Shown here: positions 33,425 through 42,287 of the stretch, piece after piece
Numbering within the stretch: the first letter of the stretch is position 1
Layout: each line of letters begins with the position of its first letter
Source: Paludibacteraceae bacterium
GTDB taxonomy: Bacteria > Bacteroidota > Bacteroidia > Bacteroidales > Paludibacteraceae
Assembly (NCBI GenBank): GCA_016302585.1
Contig: JAEDNI010000002.1
Span: 3,385-67,384, forward strand
Reading direction: 5' to 3'
DNA length: 64,000 nt
The notes under the pieces: model-generated
Database searches by the model: none
What the model saw: the letters and a program-made list of their open reading frames with translations, nothing else
What the model was told of the DNA's origin: nothing
Translations under genes and position numbers: made by a program

Positions 33425-34159
33425 ATGTTAGTTGATATTCCACAAGAGGACTATGAGTTCTTGAAAGGGTTGCAGCATGAGCTGCTAAACCAGACTGACG
33501 ATGGGCAGGCTGACCCTATCTTTTGGGGAGTGATGGAACGTATAGAATTTGCCGCTCCTGAAGATTGTGGCGAACCGCAAATCTATTTAGGAGACGGATA
33601 TTATGATACAATCGAAAGTGTTGTCGCTCTTATCAATGATCAGATTGAGGATGAGTATAAAGAAGAATGGGAGGCGGTTGATAAGATGGACTACAACGAA
33701 GTAGCGGAGTTCCATCGCGAAAGAATGGGCAATGAAGAAACAAGAGTAGTGTATATAAAAGAGATGGATGTGTTAAGTAAGAATACGGGTGCTTTCCTTA
33801 CTAAGCGTGCTTGCAGGGAGTACATAGATAAGTATGGCTATAACCACTCCAAACCTCGCACCTTTGCTATGACTGCTTACCGCAACTTTGAGTACGATCA
33901 TCTATTGAAGATAATCAAGTCCATCGGCGAAAGTCCGTGGATCGACGCAAAGAAGCACAAGCCGGATGCAGTAGAGCAGAAAGAGTTCGGCGCACGGAAA
34001 CTGTCAAGGCAAGTCCTCGCTGTGTATGACGATGGCAAGTGTCACGTAGAGATGTACGACCATGACTGCGATTGCTGGAGGTGGGCTAACGGCTACGGCC
34101 AGATGCACGAACCGAAGATGTGGCGATACATTGATATTCCGGAAGGAGGTACGAAATGA
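33425..34159 (+). CDS. DUF551-containing protein
   Basis: 244 residues. The C-terminal 80 residues (SPWIDAKKHKPD, then WRWANGYGQMHEPKMWRYI) match DUF551, a small phage domain. The N-terminal part is acidic and alpha/beta. Function unknown. Confidence 0.65.
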   Translation: MLVDIPQEDYEFLKGLQHELLNQTDDGQADPIFWGVMERIEFAAPEDCGEPQIYLGDGYYDTIESVVALINDQIEDEYKEEWEAVDKMDYNEVAEFHRERMGNEETRVVYIKEMDVLSKNTGAFLTKRACREYIDKYGYNHSKPRTFAMTAYRNFEYDHLLKIIKSIGESPWIDAKKHKPDAVEQKEFGARKLSRQVLAVYDDGKCHVEMYDHDCDCWRWANGYGQMHEPKMWRYIDIPEGGTK

Positions 34160-34305
34160 CTTGTGCTATATGCCAACACTATCCGGATTGTGAGATGGCT
34201 AAATTGCGTCTCGGTTTTTGCGCCTCATTGCTCGGCTATCTTCATTGTCTAACCATTCCAAAGAAGGAGGAAGATCATGCTAACAAGAGTACTGAAAGAT
34301 TATAA
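34156..34305 (+). CDS. Small cysteine-rich protein
   Basis: 49 residues starting MTCAICQHYPDC; a CxxC and further cysteines could bind zinc. Overlaps the preceding stop; its last 29 bases overlap the next gene. One of the tiny Cys proteins of this genome. Confidence 0.5.
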   Translation: MTCAICQHYPDCEMAKLRLGFCASLLGYLHCLTIPKKEEDHANKSTERL

Positions 34306-34468
34306 CGCCCTTCCGTTTAGCCCTCCGTACAGCCTCGGATATATCGTCCAAATAGAAGTAGGTCTTATTTTTGAACGATGGAAAAGCGTGGTAATAATGG
34401 ACGATCCGGAGAAAGCAATAGAAAGAGCGAAACTATTGGGAACCTACATCGGTATGTTTACTTATTAA
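34277..34468 (+). CDS. Hypothetical protein
   Basis: 63 residues from the ATG at 34277, with a GGAGG a few bases before. Beta-strand then helix (DDPEKAIERAKLLG). No family recognised. Confidence 0.5.
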   Translation: MLTRVLKDYNALPFSPPYSLGYIVQIEVGLIFERWKSVVIMDDPEKAIERAKLLGTYIGMFTY

Positions 34469-34486
34469 ACGAAAGGAGAAAAAGTT

Positions 34487-34942
34487 ATGAATGGAAAAGA
34501 TCTTCACTTTAGTAAAAGAAAGATGAGAAAATTTCGATATAATTGTCAGCGCTATCTCGGTAGCCGGAAACGGACGTACATATCCAAGAGCGAGCTTGTG
34601 GATATTATAGAAAAAGTATTCTATCCTTGCGGACTGATATTGCCGAGTAACCATTACCTAAAGAAGACGCACCGGCAGTTGATGAGCCTCATCTTCAATA
34701 CGGCAAACATGATAAAGAAGCACCGCGAAGAAGCGTCTATCTGGGATGCAAAGTTGCTGGAGGAAATGTTTATACCTATATCCATGCCGGTTGGATTTGC
34801 CGGGCCTGCCATTGAGGACTTGGAACGATGTTTTTCTGTAGCAGTTCCAGATTGCGGAGATCATGAATTTGGAATCCCTGTACCGGACTGCGGAGATAGA
34901 AACGGAGTAGTAATTAACAACGGCGGTTTCACGCCTATATAA
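34487..34942 (+). CDS. Hypothetical basic protein
   Basis: 151 residues; very basic N-terminal half (MNGKDLHFSKRKMRKFRYN) followed by helices and a Gly/Pro-rich end with two copies of VPDCGD. No family recognised. It may bind nucleic acid. Confidence 0.55.
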   Translation: MNGKDLHFSKRKMRKFRYNCQRYLGSRKRTYISKSELVDIIEKVFYPCGLILPSNHYLKKTHRQLMSLIFNTANMIKKHREEASIWDAKLLEEMFIPISMPVGFAGPAIEDLERCFSVAVPDCGDHEFGIPVPDCGDRNGVVINNGGFTPI

Positions 34943-34950
34943 GAAAGGTT

Positions 34951-35091
34951 ATGGAATTAGTGATTCATAGTCGGTCGTATGGCAAGACCGCAAAAATGCA
35001 AGATGCCATAGAGGAGGCATTGAAACAAGGAAAGAAAGTTTGTTTTGTAACCACTAAAGGAGGAATACGTATATGCCAAGTAAAAGACTGA
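34951..35091 (+). CDS. Small hypothetical protein
   Basis: 46 residues with a SYGKTAKMQDAI segment resembling a P-loop start but too short for an ATPase. It overlaps the next gene's start. Function unknown. Confidence 0.45.
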   Translation: MELVIHSRSYGKTAKMQDAIEEALKQGKKVCFVTTKGGIRICQVKD

Positions 35092-35594
35092 CAAAAGCAG
35101 AGCGGATGCGTATCTATAATATGTACGGAGGGCGATGCGCATACTGCGGAAAGGAGATAACCTATCGGGAAATGCAGGTTGACCACGTGAAGCCCGTCTT
35201 CCGAGGGTGGGACGAGCATCTGAAACAGCATCTTCCGGATGGGCACCTCGGAACGGATGAGGTATCAAACTACCATCCATCCTGCAGGCCGTGTAACTTC
35301 CGCAAGAGCACATCCGACATAGAGGGTCTCCGTGGCGCTATCGAGCATGGCATCACTTGCCTCAAAAGAGATTTTACGTATAGAATGATGCTCCGTTACG
35401 GGTTGGTGGAGGAAACACCGAAACGAGTGCTGTTCCACTTTGAGCAAGTCCAACTCGGTATAGCTGATATGCCGGAGCAGCAGAAACGGCAGTTGATTGA
35501 CAAACTCTTCGCCGATGCAGAGAATATAGCTGAGGCTTTGAGTGATACGAAGATTCAGAATATATTGTATAACCAATTAAAGTTATCGCTATGA
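35073..35594 (+). CDS. HNH endonuclease
   Basis: 173 residues. HNH signature: RCAYCGKEI, VDHVKPVFRG, then NYHPSCRPCNFRK with paired Cys of a zinc site. The C-terminal half is helical. It may be a phage nuclease near packaging genes or a free-standing homing endonuclease. Start at the ATG at 35073. Confidence 0.8.
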   Translation: MPSKRLTKAERMRIYNMYGGRCAYCGKEITYREMQVDHVKPVFRGWDEHLKQHLPDGHLGTDEVSNYHPSCRPCNFRKSTSDIEGLRGAIEHGITCLKRDFTYRMMLRYGLVEETPKRVLFHFEQVQLGIADMPEQQKRQLIDKLFADAENIAEALSDTKIQNILYNQLKLSL

Positions 35595-35776
35595 GTAACA
35601 AATCAGCAGAGGTGATATGCGCAGTACTCATGGTACTGCTGGCTATAGCAATCATAGCAGCAGCGGTGTTCCTGTCTGTACACACCGAGAATTATAAGTG
35701 GATGTGGCTGCTTGTGATTATTCCATTCATCCAAATCCACGTTGAATCAGACGACGATAAAAAGAAAGGAGAATAA
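35591..35776 (+). CDS. Small membrane protein
   Basis: 61 residues with two hydrophobic segments (about 8-30 and 36-50), charged C-terminus. Overlaps the HNH stop. No family recognised. Confidence 0.5.
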   Translation: MSNKSAEVICAVLMVLLAIAIIAAAVFLSVHTENYKWMWLLVIIPFIQIHVESDDDKKKGE

Positions 35777-35777
35777 T

Positions 35778-36059
35778 ATGAGTGAAAACAATTCATCGGC
35801 TGCAAGTTCAGCCATCGGTCTTCTGACCTTGTTAACAGTAGTGTTCGTGGTCCTTAAACTATGCCATGTCATCGACTGGTCATGGTGGTGGGTTCTATCT
35901 CCAATTTGGATTGAGATAGTATTAGAACTAATCTTCTTGATCGTAGTAATCATCGTTAAGTATCACGCTCTGAAGCATAGCCGTGAGCGTTTCATAAATC
36001 ACATGGAGCAGCTAAAACAAGAGCGTAATGCCATCATCGAAAAACAGAAAAAGTTATGA
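35778..36059 (+). CDS. Small two-helix membrane protein
   Basis: 93 residues from the ATG at 35778, with two transmembrane helices (about 15-33 and 45-66) and a basic coiled C-terminus. A GGAG is just before the start. Its role is unknown; it could be holin-like or an exclusion factor. Confidence 0.55.
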   Translation: MSENNSSAASSAIGLLTLLTVVFVVLKLCHVIDWSWWWVLSPIWIEIVLELIFLIVVIIVKYHALKHSRERFINHMEQLKQERNAIIEKQKKL

Positions 36060-36940
36060 GTAAAGAAATCAAAGGAAAGGCGATCTATTCGCCCAAAGGA
36101 AAGGCAGGCGAGTATGCCAAGTATGCCTGCAACTTTTACGTAGGGTGCAGTAACGATTGTTCGTACTGCTACTGCAAACACGGTCTGCTCGGGCACGCTA
36201 TGGGTGCGCCTGTTGCCACCCTCAAGAAATGCTTCAAGGATGAACAGGATGCCATCGCAGAGTTTTGCAAGGAACTTGTGTCTAATTTGAAGGAACTCAA
36301 GCAGCATGGTCTTTTCTTCACATTCACATCCGATCCTTGGCTCCCAGAAACGAAGTCTCTAACCATCGATGCAGTATCGTTTGCTATCTCATGGAAGATT
36401 CCGTGCCAGATACTCACCAAGCGCGCTGACTTTCTTCGGGACATTCCGGAGTCGTGGTTGCAGTACAAATCATACATCGCTTTCGGTTTCACCCTCACGG
36501 GGCACGATGAGTTGGAACCAGGAGCCAGTACCAATGCCGAGCGTATCGAGGCAATGAAGAAACTGCATGAGATTGGCTTCAAAACATTTGCGTCCATCGA
36601 GCCGGTCATATCGCTGCCGGAGAGTTCGCAGATGATCGTACAGACACTCGGCTTCTGTGATCTCTACAAGATCGGCCTGCTGACAGGAAAGAGGGAGTAC
36701 TGCAAATCCGATGTTGTGCAGTTTGTCCTCATGACAAGTCAGACGCTTGCTATGTACCGGGCTGACGCGGCCAATACCTGCAAACCGCATGTCTATTGGA
36801 AGGACAGCGTCTTTGACTACATCGGCTACACACGCAAGGAACTCGACGAAGCAAGCGTTCTGTTCAAAGGTATGTTAGTCAATGCCGATTACAACATCTT
36901 CCAAGCCGATCCAAGCCCGGCAAAGAAGAAAAACAAATAA
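36056..36940 (+). CDS. Radical SAM protein
   Basis: 294 residues. CSNDCSYCYC matches the CxxxCxxC iron-sulfur motif of radical SAM enzymes, with a TFTSDPW strand and a TIM-barrel-like pattern afterwards; similar to SPL-type phage radical SAM proteins. It would cleave AdoMet to start a radical reaction on an unknown substrate, perhaps a DNA base or a small molecule. It ends the fourth accessory module. Confidence 0.8.
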   Translation: MSKEIKGKAIYSPKGKAGEYAKYACNFYVGCSNDCSYCYCKHGLLGHAMGAPVATLKKCFKDEQDAIAEFCKELVSNLKELKQHGLFFTFTSDPWLPETKSLTIDAVSFAISWKIPCQILTKRADFLRDIPESWLQYKSYIAFGFTLTGHDELEPGASTNAERIEAMKKLHEIGFKTFASIEPVISLPESSQMIVQTLGFCDLYKIGLLTGKREYCKSDVVQFVLMTSQTLAMYRADAANTCKPHVYWKDSVFDYIGYTRKELDEASVLFKGMLVNADYNIFQADPSPAKKKNK

Positions 36941-36947
36941 ATCCTCA

Positions 36948-37026
36948 TGCTGTGACAGCACGGGCGTAAACTCTTTTTTTTAATGGTGGGATAGGGTAGC
37001 AAAATCGCTTGCTATCCTATCTTTTT
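36948..37026 (+). terminator. Hairpin plus terminator, second copy of a recurrent 3' element
   Basis: Hairpin TGCTGT-G-ACAGCA (36948-36960), then CGTAAACTC and T-run, TTTTTTAATGG (36973-36986), then stem GATAGGGTAGC/GCTATCCTATC with T-run (to about 37026). The order of parts matches the small RNA at 16434-16558. No own promoter is visible; it may be a 3'-UTR element. Confidence 0.6.
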
Positions 37027-37065
37027 CGTAAAAAATGAAGAAATATGAATTTTTTTTGTAAAAAG

Positions 37066-37192
37066 TGTTTGATATTCAAACATTTTTTTGTATCTTTGCA
37101 GCCGAATTTGAAAATGGTCATTCCAGAAACCGAAAAACTCTGCTACAGTAACTACGCTGTAATAGTGTTTGAATATCAAACAAAATAAACGT
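37066..37192 (+). promoter_or_regulatory. Capsid-operon promoter with two palindromic operators
   Basis: Palindrome TGTTTGATATTCAAACA (37066-37082) over -33 TTTG, 19 bp, -7 TATCTTTG (37091-37098). Exactly 100 bp downstream, in the leader, a second palindrome TGTTTGAATATCAAACA (37166-37182) lies 11 bases before the ATG. Between them is a hairpin TACAG/CTGTA. Two sites could allow looping or both transcriptional and translational control. Confidence 0.75.
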
Positions 37193-37882
37193 ATGAATTT
37201 AGTAGAACTGATTCTAAAAGTATTGAAAACCAAGGCGAAAGACTTGGGTTTCAACGAAGGCGAACTACAGAGTGTCGCAGCCGTATGCGCCGGCAATCTG
37301 ACTGTTACCGAAGAAACAGAGGAAACGGAGCGCGATGCCGCAATCAACGACATGGTTGATAAGGTTGCTATCCCACTCCTCAAATCGAGCCAATCTGTTG
37401 CAAGCCGTACTATCGCGGCATACAAGAAGGCTCATCCTGTAACCGATCGCACAAAGCCCGGAGAGGAAGACGAAGATGCTGACGACCCGAGCAAGAAGAA
37501 ACCGGGTGCAGGAAAAGAGACGGACGAAATGCCGGCATGGGCAAAGGCGATGAAGGAGTCCATCGACAAACTCACCGAGGAGAACGCATCCCTGAAAGCA
37601 GAACGGGCAAGTACAAGTCGCAAGGAACGCCTTGTGGAACTGACCAAGGGTACCGGTCGCTTTGGTGAAAACATCGTGAAAGGATTCGACCGCATGACCT
37701 TCAAGGATGATGCGGACTTCGATGCCTATTTCGATTCTGTCAAAACCGAGGTCGAAGGTTACAAGCAGGACCTTGCTAACCATGGTCTTGAGAGTCTCGG
37801 CAATCCCCCTGCCGTAGATCACAAAGACGACACGAAGAAATTGGACCAAAGTGTAATCGACCAGATGGGGGATATGGTCTAA
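37193..37882 (+). CDS. Putative capsid scaffolding protein
   Basis: 229 residues from the ATG at 37193, first gene of the capsid operon. Highly charged and helical, with a Pro/Asp/Glu/Lys-rich spacer (about 85-115) and a coiled coil (AMKESIDKLTEENASLKAE). Position immediately before the decoration protein and major capsid protein fits a scaffold. Inferred from position and composition. Confidence 0.6.
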   Translation: MNLVELILKVLKTKAKDLGFNEGELQSVAAVCAGNLTVTEETEETERDAAINDMVDKVAIPLLKSSQSVASRTIAAYKKAHPVTDRTKPGEEDEDADDPSKKKPGAGKETDEMPAWAKAMKESIDKLTEENASLKAERASTSRKERLVELTKGTGRFGENIVKGFDRMTFKDDADFDAYFDSVKTEVEGYKQDLANHGLESLGNPPAVDHKDDTKKLDQSVIDQMGDMV

Positions 37883-37896
37883 AATCGTAAACAGTC

Positions 37897-38298
37897 ATGG
37901 GTAAACAAGCTGTATTAAGCCACGAGCGTAAGACGATGGGCAACGGACTCGACTCTGTTGTTATCCGCCGTTATCTCTCTGGCATTATTGGCGGCACCAC
38001 TCTGAACATGGACGGTTTTCCGCATGACGTGATCCATGCTGGTCACATCATCATCAAGGACACCGTGAATAACGAGTTCAAACCGATGCCGTTGAATGAG
38101 GCGGGCGACGCGTACGCGAGTCTTCCGTCTAATCACACCTACGCAGGTGTATGTATGCAGTCGGCAACCAAAGAGCAGCCGATTGTGGGTATTATGTATG
38201 CTGGCGAAGTCAACGACCTTGCGTCTCCGTTCCCGGTAGATGCTATCAAGTCCTCTTTGGCTTCGGCTCTTCCGCAAATCGTGTTCATGCACGACTAA
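37897..38298 (+). CDS. Putative head decoration protein
   Basis: 133 residues. Beta-rich, with a G-rich N-terminus and segments such as IIGGTTLNMDGFP and VIHAGHIIIKD typical of small capsid-stabilising (gpD-like) proteins, lying just before the capsid gene. Inferred; no motif is decisive. Confidence 0.55.
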   Translation: MGKQAVLSHERKTMGNGLDSVVIRRYLSGIIGGTTLNMDGFPHDVIHAGHIIIKDTVNNEFKPMPLNEAGDAYASLPSNHTYAGVCMQSATKEQPIVGIMYAGEVNDLASPFPVDAIKSSLASALPQIVFMHD

Positions 38299-38317
38299 TC
38301 AAAGAAAGGAGTAAATC

Positions 38318-39865
38318 ATGCAAGTAGCATCTATTTATGCCGAGTATTTGCAGCAACTCTTACCGTCGTTCACCGCGATTCGTGAGAAGAAGAATGGTAA
38401 GAAGACCCCTCCTACCTATCTGCATAAGCAAATGCTTCGTACGGTGCACTCTACCGACAAACGTTGGGAGAGCTCCGCTGTCAACACCCGTTATGTAGCC
38501 GCTGATATTGTGGCTATGAACTCTCCGCTACCTATCAAGAGCCGTCAGCCAATCTCGTTCAGCGATGGTCGTCTGCCTAAGATTGGTATGCTCCGTCAGC
38601 TCAAGGAAAGCGATATCGACGAGATCGATACGCTCATCGAGCGTCACGCACCTCTGGCCGAGGTCCTCAATCGTCTGTACGATGATGTTGACTTCTGCTC
38701 TGTGGGTATCGACGAGAAGAATGAGTACAACTTCTTGTATGCGTTCTCTCGCGGCTATGTTCTCTCTGAGGACCTGAATAACGTAGGCGCAGGTTTGCGT
38801 ATCAACTTCGGTTACTTCGACCGCAACACGTTCGGTGTAATCGAGAAAGACCACTACTCTCGCGATGATTTCGAGCGCGTTCTTGATTTCGCGGATTCAG
38901 ATGGTAACGCACCGGGCTACGCTTCTATGTCGGAGGCTACCTTCCGTAAACTGCGTGCAGAGCGTTGGGCACGTGAACTCGTTGCTAACGCTAACCGCGT
39001 AGTCTTCACGAACGAAAGCACTCTGCCTGTTCCGTCTCGTAAGGCGTTCCTTGAGGCGTTTGCGGACGAGTTCGGCGGTCTGCAACTCAACATCATCGAC
39101 CGCAAGGTTGATATGGAGAAAAACGGCCGTGCTAAATCGTACAAGCCGTTCGCTAACGACCGTATCATCTTCCACACCTCTATGCAGGTTGGTGCGCTCG
39201 TATGGGGCGACCTCGCAGAGAAGAACCACCCGGTTCCCGGTGTAGAGTATCAGCTGATCGACCAGTACAAACTCATCTCCGCATTCGGAGAGACGAACCC
39301 GATGAGCCAGTTCACGGCTTCGCAGGCTCTCGTACTGCCGGTTATCGAGAACGTGGACGAAATCTACATCCTCGACTCTACCATCCATCAGCCGTTGGAT
39401 GATGACGACCGCGACGAGAAAGGCACCGACAGCGTAATTACCGTATTTGCAAACAAGTACGATAAGAGCGATGTTATCGCGCAGGCTAACGAGTTTGGCT
39501 TGGGCTTGACCCTCGCTAAAACGGACGAGGAGGTTATCGAGGCTATCAACACCTTGAATCAGAAGAATCAAGGTAAGTTGAAGAAGGCGCTTGAGACCAA
39601 GTGTGTGTACTATCCTAACTTGGAGAAAAACACGCTTGAGTTCGCAGCTGCCGGAGCCACCGAGACCGTCAAGGTAAAATCCAATGCGTCCGGTGAAATC
39701 ACCGCTACGTCGGATGATGAGTGGCTGACAGTAAGCATTGCCGGTGGTATTGTGTCCGTTCAGGCTGCGGCTAACACGGATGGTGGAGCTACCAAGCGTA
39801 CCGGTAGTGTAGTAGTAACCGCTGGCGAGAAATCGTCTGAGATCGCAGTTTCGCAAGCTGCCTAA
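38318..39865 (+). CDS. Major capsid protein with C-terminal BACON-like domain
   Basis: 515 residues. The N-terminal ~430 residues fit a gpE-type (phage lambda-like HK97-fold) major capsid protein: RGYVLSEDLNNVGAG, GDLAEKNHPVPG, then PLDDDDRDEKG near the end. The last 80 residues (NTLEFAAAGATETVKV, then TSDDEWLTVSI, ending EIAVSQAA) form a BACON-like immunoglobulin-fold domain that would project from the capsid surface, perhaps to bind mucin glycans. Preceded by AAGGAG. Confidence 0.85.
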   Translation: MQVASIYAEYLQQLLPSFTAIREKKNGKKTPPTYLHKQMLRTVHSTDKRWESSAVNTRYVAADIVAMNSPLPIKSRQPISFSDGRLPKIGMLRQLKESDIDEIDTLIERHAPLAEVLNRLYDDVDFCSVGIDEKNEYNFLYAFSRGYVLSEDLNNVGAGLRINFGYFDRNTFGVIEKDHYSRDDFERVLDFADSDGNAPGYASMSEATFRKLRAERWARELVANANRVVFTNESTLPVPSRKAFLEAFADEFGGLQLNIIDRKVDMEKNGRAKSYKPFANDRIIFHTSMQVGALVWGDLAEKNHPVPGVEYQLIDQYKLISAFGETNPMSQFTASQALVLPVIENVDEIYILDSTIHQPLDDDDRDEKGTDSVITVFANKYDKSDVIAQANEFGLGLTLAKTDEEVIEAINTLNQKNQGKLKKALETKCVYYPNLEKNTLEFAAAGATETVKVKSNASGEITATSDDEWLTVSIAGGIVSVQAAANTDGGATKRTGSVVVTAGEKSSEIAVSQAA

Positions 39866-39902
39866 GCGGTTAGAAAAAGTGTAATTCAAAATCATAAGCG
39901 TT

Positions 39903-40232
39903 ATGAGCAAGACAATTAAGCAAGCATTGAAAGACGAGATCACATATCCGTTGAATGATGGATTCATGGAAAACAAACTCCTCGCAAGGGGACTGAATGC
40001 CGATGGTGAAATCACTCCGGAAATCATAAAGTCGAATGAGTTTAAAGGTGCTACGGCTGATTGTCTGTTCGCGCTTATCACCGCACCGAATATCTCTGAG
40101 GCTGGTAAGTCTATCAGCCTTGGGGATAGAGGTGAGATTTTGAAGGTGGCAAATCGTCTGTATGCCTCCATCGGAGAGGACGAAAAGACCATTGATGTGC
40201 CCACGGTTCAGTTTGGTTTCGGGAGGAGATGA
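39903..40232 (+). CDS. DUF6706-like head-tail protein
   Basis: 109 residues in the slot of the first neck/connector protein after the capsid. Resembles the DUF6706 phage family. Helical N-terminus (SKTIKQALKDEITYPLND). Probably a head-completion protein. Confidence 0.6.
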   Translation: MSKTIKQALKDEITYPLNDGFMENKLLARGLNADGEITPEIIKSNEFKGATADCLFALITAPNISEAGKSISLGDRGEILKVANRLYASIGEDEKTIDVPTVQFGFGRR

Positions 40233-40233
40233 T

Positions 40234-40572
40234 ATGGCGGTACTGGAGTTCAAGACACATCTGTACAAGGTGTTTGGCAAGCCCGGTAATGTTACAATAG
40301 ACGCGAACGGTGATCCCGTTCAGTCAGCGTCGCAACCTACGGAGTCGGATGTCTATCCATGCGACATCGTAGAAGCCGGAGCACCTAACACCATTGCTAC
40401 AGAGGACGGAAAGTTGGTCGCATATAGTTATACCGTTCATGGCGAGGCTCAATCGCCGGAGTTGTATAACGGCCAGCGCATCCAGATACTTGACAAATGG
40501 CATCATGTCATCTTTGACGGAACCATAAAAGGGTACAGCAATAAGCAGTTGCAGACTATCATATGGGTGTAA
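40234..40572 (+). CDS. Head-tail connector-like protein
   Basis: 112 residues from the ATG at 40234. Beta-rich, with HGEAQSPELYNGQRIQILDKWH typical of small head-closure proteins. Position between the connector and the tail-completion genes supports this. Confidence 0.6.
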   Translation: MAVLEFKTHLYKVFGKPGNVTIDANGDPVQSASQPTESDVYPCDIVEAGAPNTIATEDGKLVAYSYTVHGEAQSPELYNGQRIQILDKWHHVIFDGTIKGYSNKQLQTIIWV

Positions 40573-41045
40573 AATGCAGTGTAGATACGAGCGCCATTGA
40601 CAACTATTTCAAAGCAGTCATAGAGATTGTCAATGAGGAGTTGAAGAATACGTTTACCTATCTTGGGGAAGAGTGTATCAAGAAAGTCCGTAACCGGGGA
40701 TTTGACGAGAGTTGGATCGACCGTACCGGCAACCTCCGTTCCTCAATCGGCTACGGCGTTTATGAGCACGGCAAGAAATCCATCGAATCCACATTCGCGA
40801 TAGTCAAGAAGGGCAAGAATGGCCCGAAAGCAGGAAAGCAGCTGCTGGACGAACTCTCTAAAATGTACGCGGATACATACGCACTCATTGTGGTGGCCGG
40901 TATGGATTACGCTGACGAGGTAGAGGCGCTGGAAAACAAGGATGTCCTTGCATCGACAGAACTCTATGCACGTTCGGTCATTAACGACCGGATGAAGAAA
41001 ACAAAGAAGAAGATACTAAGTCGTATTGATAAGTTGAGTCTATGA
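40563..41045 (+). CDS. HK97 gp10-like neck protein
   Basis: 160 residues. The pattern RTGNLRSSIGYGVYEHG with a charged linker and helical ends matches the HK97 gp10-type head-tail joining protein family. It overlaps the previous gene and the next by a few bases. Confidence 0.7.
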   Translation: MGVKCSVDTSAIDNYFKAVIEIVNEELKNTFTYLGEECIKKVRNRGFDESWIDRTGNLRSSIGYGVYEHGKKSIESTFAIVKKGKNGPKAGKQLLDELSKMYADTYALIVVAGMDYADEVEALENKDVLASTELYARSVINDRMKKTKKKILSRIDKLSL

Positions 41046-41482
41046 AAAGTGATATCGACATACAGGATGATGTGTTTAACTACCTGCAGGGCGACCATGA
41101 GTTATGGTCTGCATTGTCGGAGCACAAAATCTATCCGGATGGTCTTGTAAAGGACACACGCACGGAAGGGGCTGAAAATACCGTAGTCAGTATTCTCGCT
41201 AACGGTGGGAATCTCGACGAGATACAGGAGGCTTTTGTGAATGTCAATATCTTCATCAAAGACTTGGAAAACGTAGAAAGCGCAAAGGGCGCAGGAGAGG
41301 TTACGACCTACTACCGCGATACCAAACGCTGCCGGGCTATCTGCAGGATCGTAGCAGAGCACCTGACTACATACGGCGCGGACTTCCGAATTGAACTCGA
41401 TGAGCAGCGCGTACTGAAGGACGAGGCGACGCACACCCACTTTGTGAATAACAAATTGTTGTACAAATCTATAAATCTGTAA
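41042..41482 (+). CDS. Tail completion/terminator-like protein
   Basis: 146 residues in the standard tail-terminator position before the tube protein. DDVFNYLQGDHELWSAL at the start and a beta-rich centre are consistent with a tail terminator, but the family match is not decisive. Confidence 0.55.
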   Translation: MKSDIDIQDDVFNYLQGDHELWSALSEHKIYPDGLVKDTRTEGAENTVVSILANGGNLDEIQEAFVNVNIFIKDLENVESAKGAGEVTTYYRDTKRCRAICRIVAEHLTTYGADFRIELDEQRVLKDEATHTHFVNNKLLYKSINL

Positions 41483-41486
41483 AGTT

Positions 41487-42248
41487 ATGAGTAAAATTTC
41501 GTGGGGTAAACCCAGTATTTACATTCAGGATGCAGAGGTTCCTCAGGCACCTTGGCTGAAGATTCCGACCCCTGTAAAAGACAGCACCACTCTGGAAGTA
41601 GAGGATGGTGAGACTCAAGAGGCAGAGGTAGAAGGCGGCGAGTTGGAGGACGAGAAGACCGGTAAGAACAAATCGACGCTCACGTTTGAGATTCGCGCGG
41701 CTAAAAACCGCCACCTCATCGTAGCGGATGACGATGGTGTTATCGCTCATCACCACCGCATCGCAGTTGTGCCGGAGGACCCGAACGCACCGGGTCTGCT
41801 TATCGACAAAGGTTCCATGCACGCCACTCCGTCGTACACTTGTGCCGAGGGTATCAAGCGTTCGTACAAGACGAAGGCGCTGGTTCCTGACGATGAGTCG
41901 CACATGGTCAAGATCGGTAAGATGAACGTGACCAAGTCCGGCGATGTTGTAACAGACATCACCTGCGACGAGGAGACGGAGGCTACGAATACCGTTTCCG
42001 CTTCTCCGGCATCACTGTCGTTCGCGGCAAGTGGCGATTCGGCTAAGTCCGTTTCCATCTCCGGCGCATCCGCTATCACGAGCGCAAGCCCCAACCGCGG
42101 ATGGCTGACCGTTACCTTCAATGGCACCACCATCAGTGTAACGGCTGCTGCAAACGAGAACACCAGCCCTCGTAAGGCTACCATCACGGTAATCGCTAAC
42201 GGCGAGACCGTTAAGATTCCTGTTGAGCAGGCAGGCGCTACGGCGTAA
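41487..42248 (+). CDS. Major tail tube protein with C-terminal BACON-like domain
   Basis: 253 residues. The first ~170 fit a siphophage tail tube protein (strand pairs, VEDGETQEAEVEGGELED, then SHMVKIGKMNVTKSG). The last 80 (SASPASLSFAASG, RGWLTVTF, TITVIANGETVKIPVEQAG) form a BACON-like domain, like that on the capsid. The tail surface would thus also display this domain. Confidence 0.8.
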   Translation: MSKISWGKPSIYIQDAEVPQAPWLKIPTPVKDSTTLEVEDGETQEAEVEGGELEDEKTGKNKSTLTFEIRAAKNRHLIVADDDGVIAHHHRIAVVPEDPNAPGLLIDKGSMHATPSYTCAEGIKRSYKTKALVPDDESHMVKIGKMNVTKSGDVVTDITCDEETEATNTVSASPASLSFAASGDSAKSVSISGASAITSASPNRGWLTVTFNGTTISVTAAANENTSPRKATITVIANGETVKIPVEQAGATA

Positions 42249-42254
42249 TCACGG

Positions 42255-42283
42255 GCAGGCGGAACTAAAAAGCCGTCTGCTTT
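42255..42283 (+). terminator. Hairpin after the tail tube gene
   Basis: GCAGGCGG pairs with CCGTCTGC (8 bp with one G-T), followed by TTT. It is weak as a terminator because the T-run is short; it may attenuate transcription or mark the 5' side of the tRNA. Confidence 0.5.
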
Positions 42284-42287
42284 ACAT

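Noticed and set aside
38897..40204. Long minus-strand open frame opposite the capsid gene
   Set aside because: It is a shadow of the strongly coding plus-strand capsid gene, has no start signals and no recognised domain.
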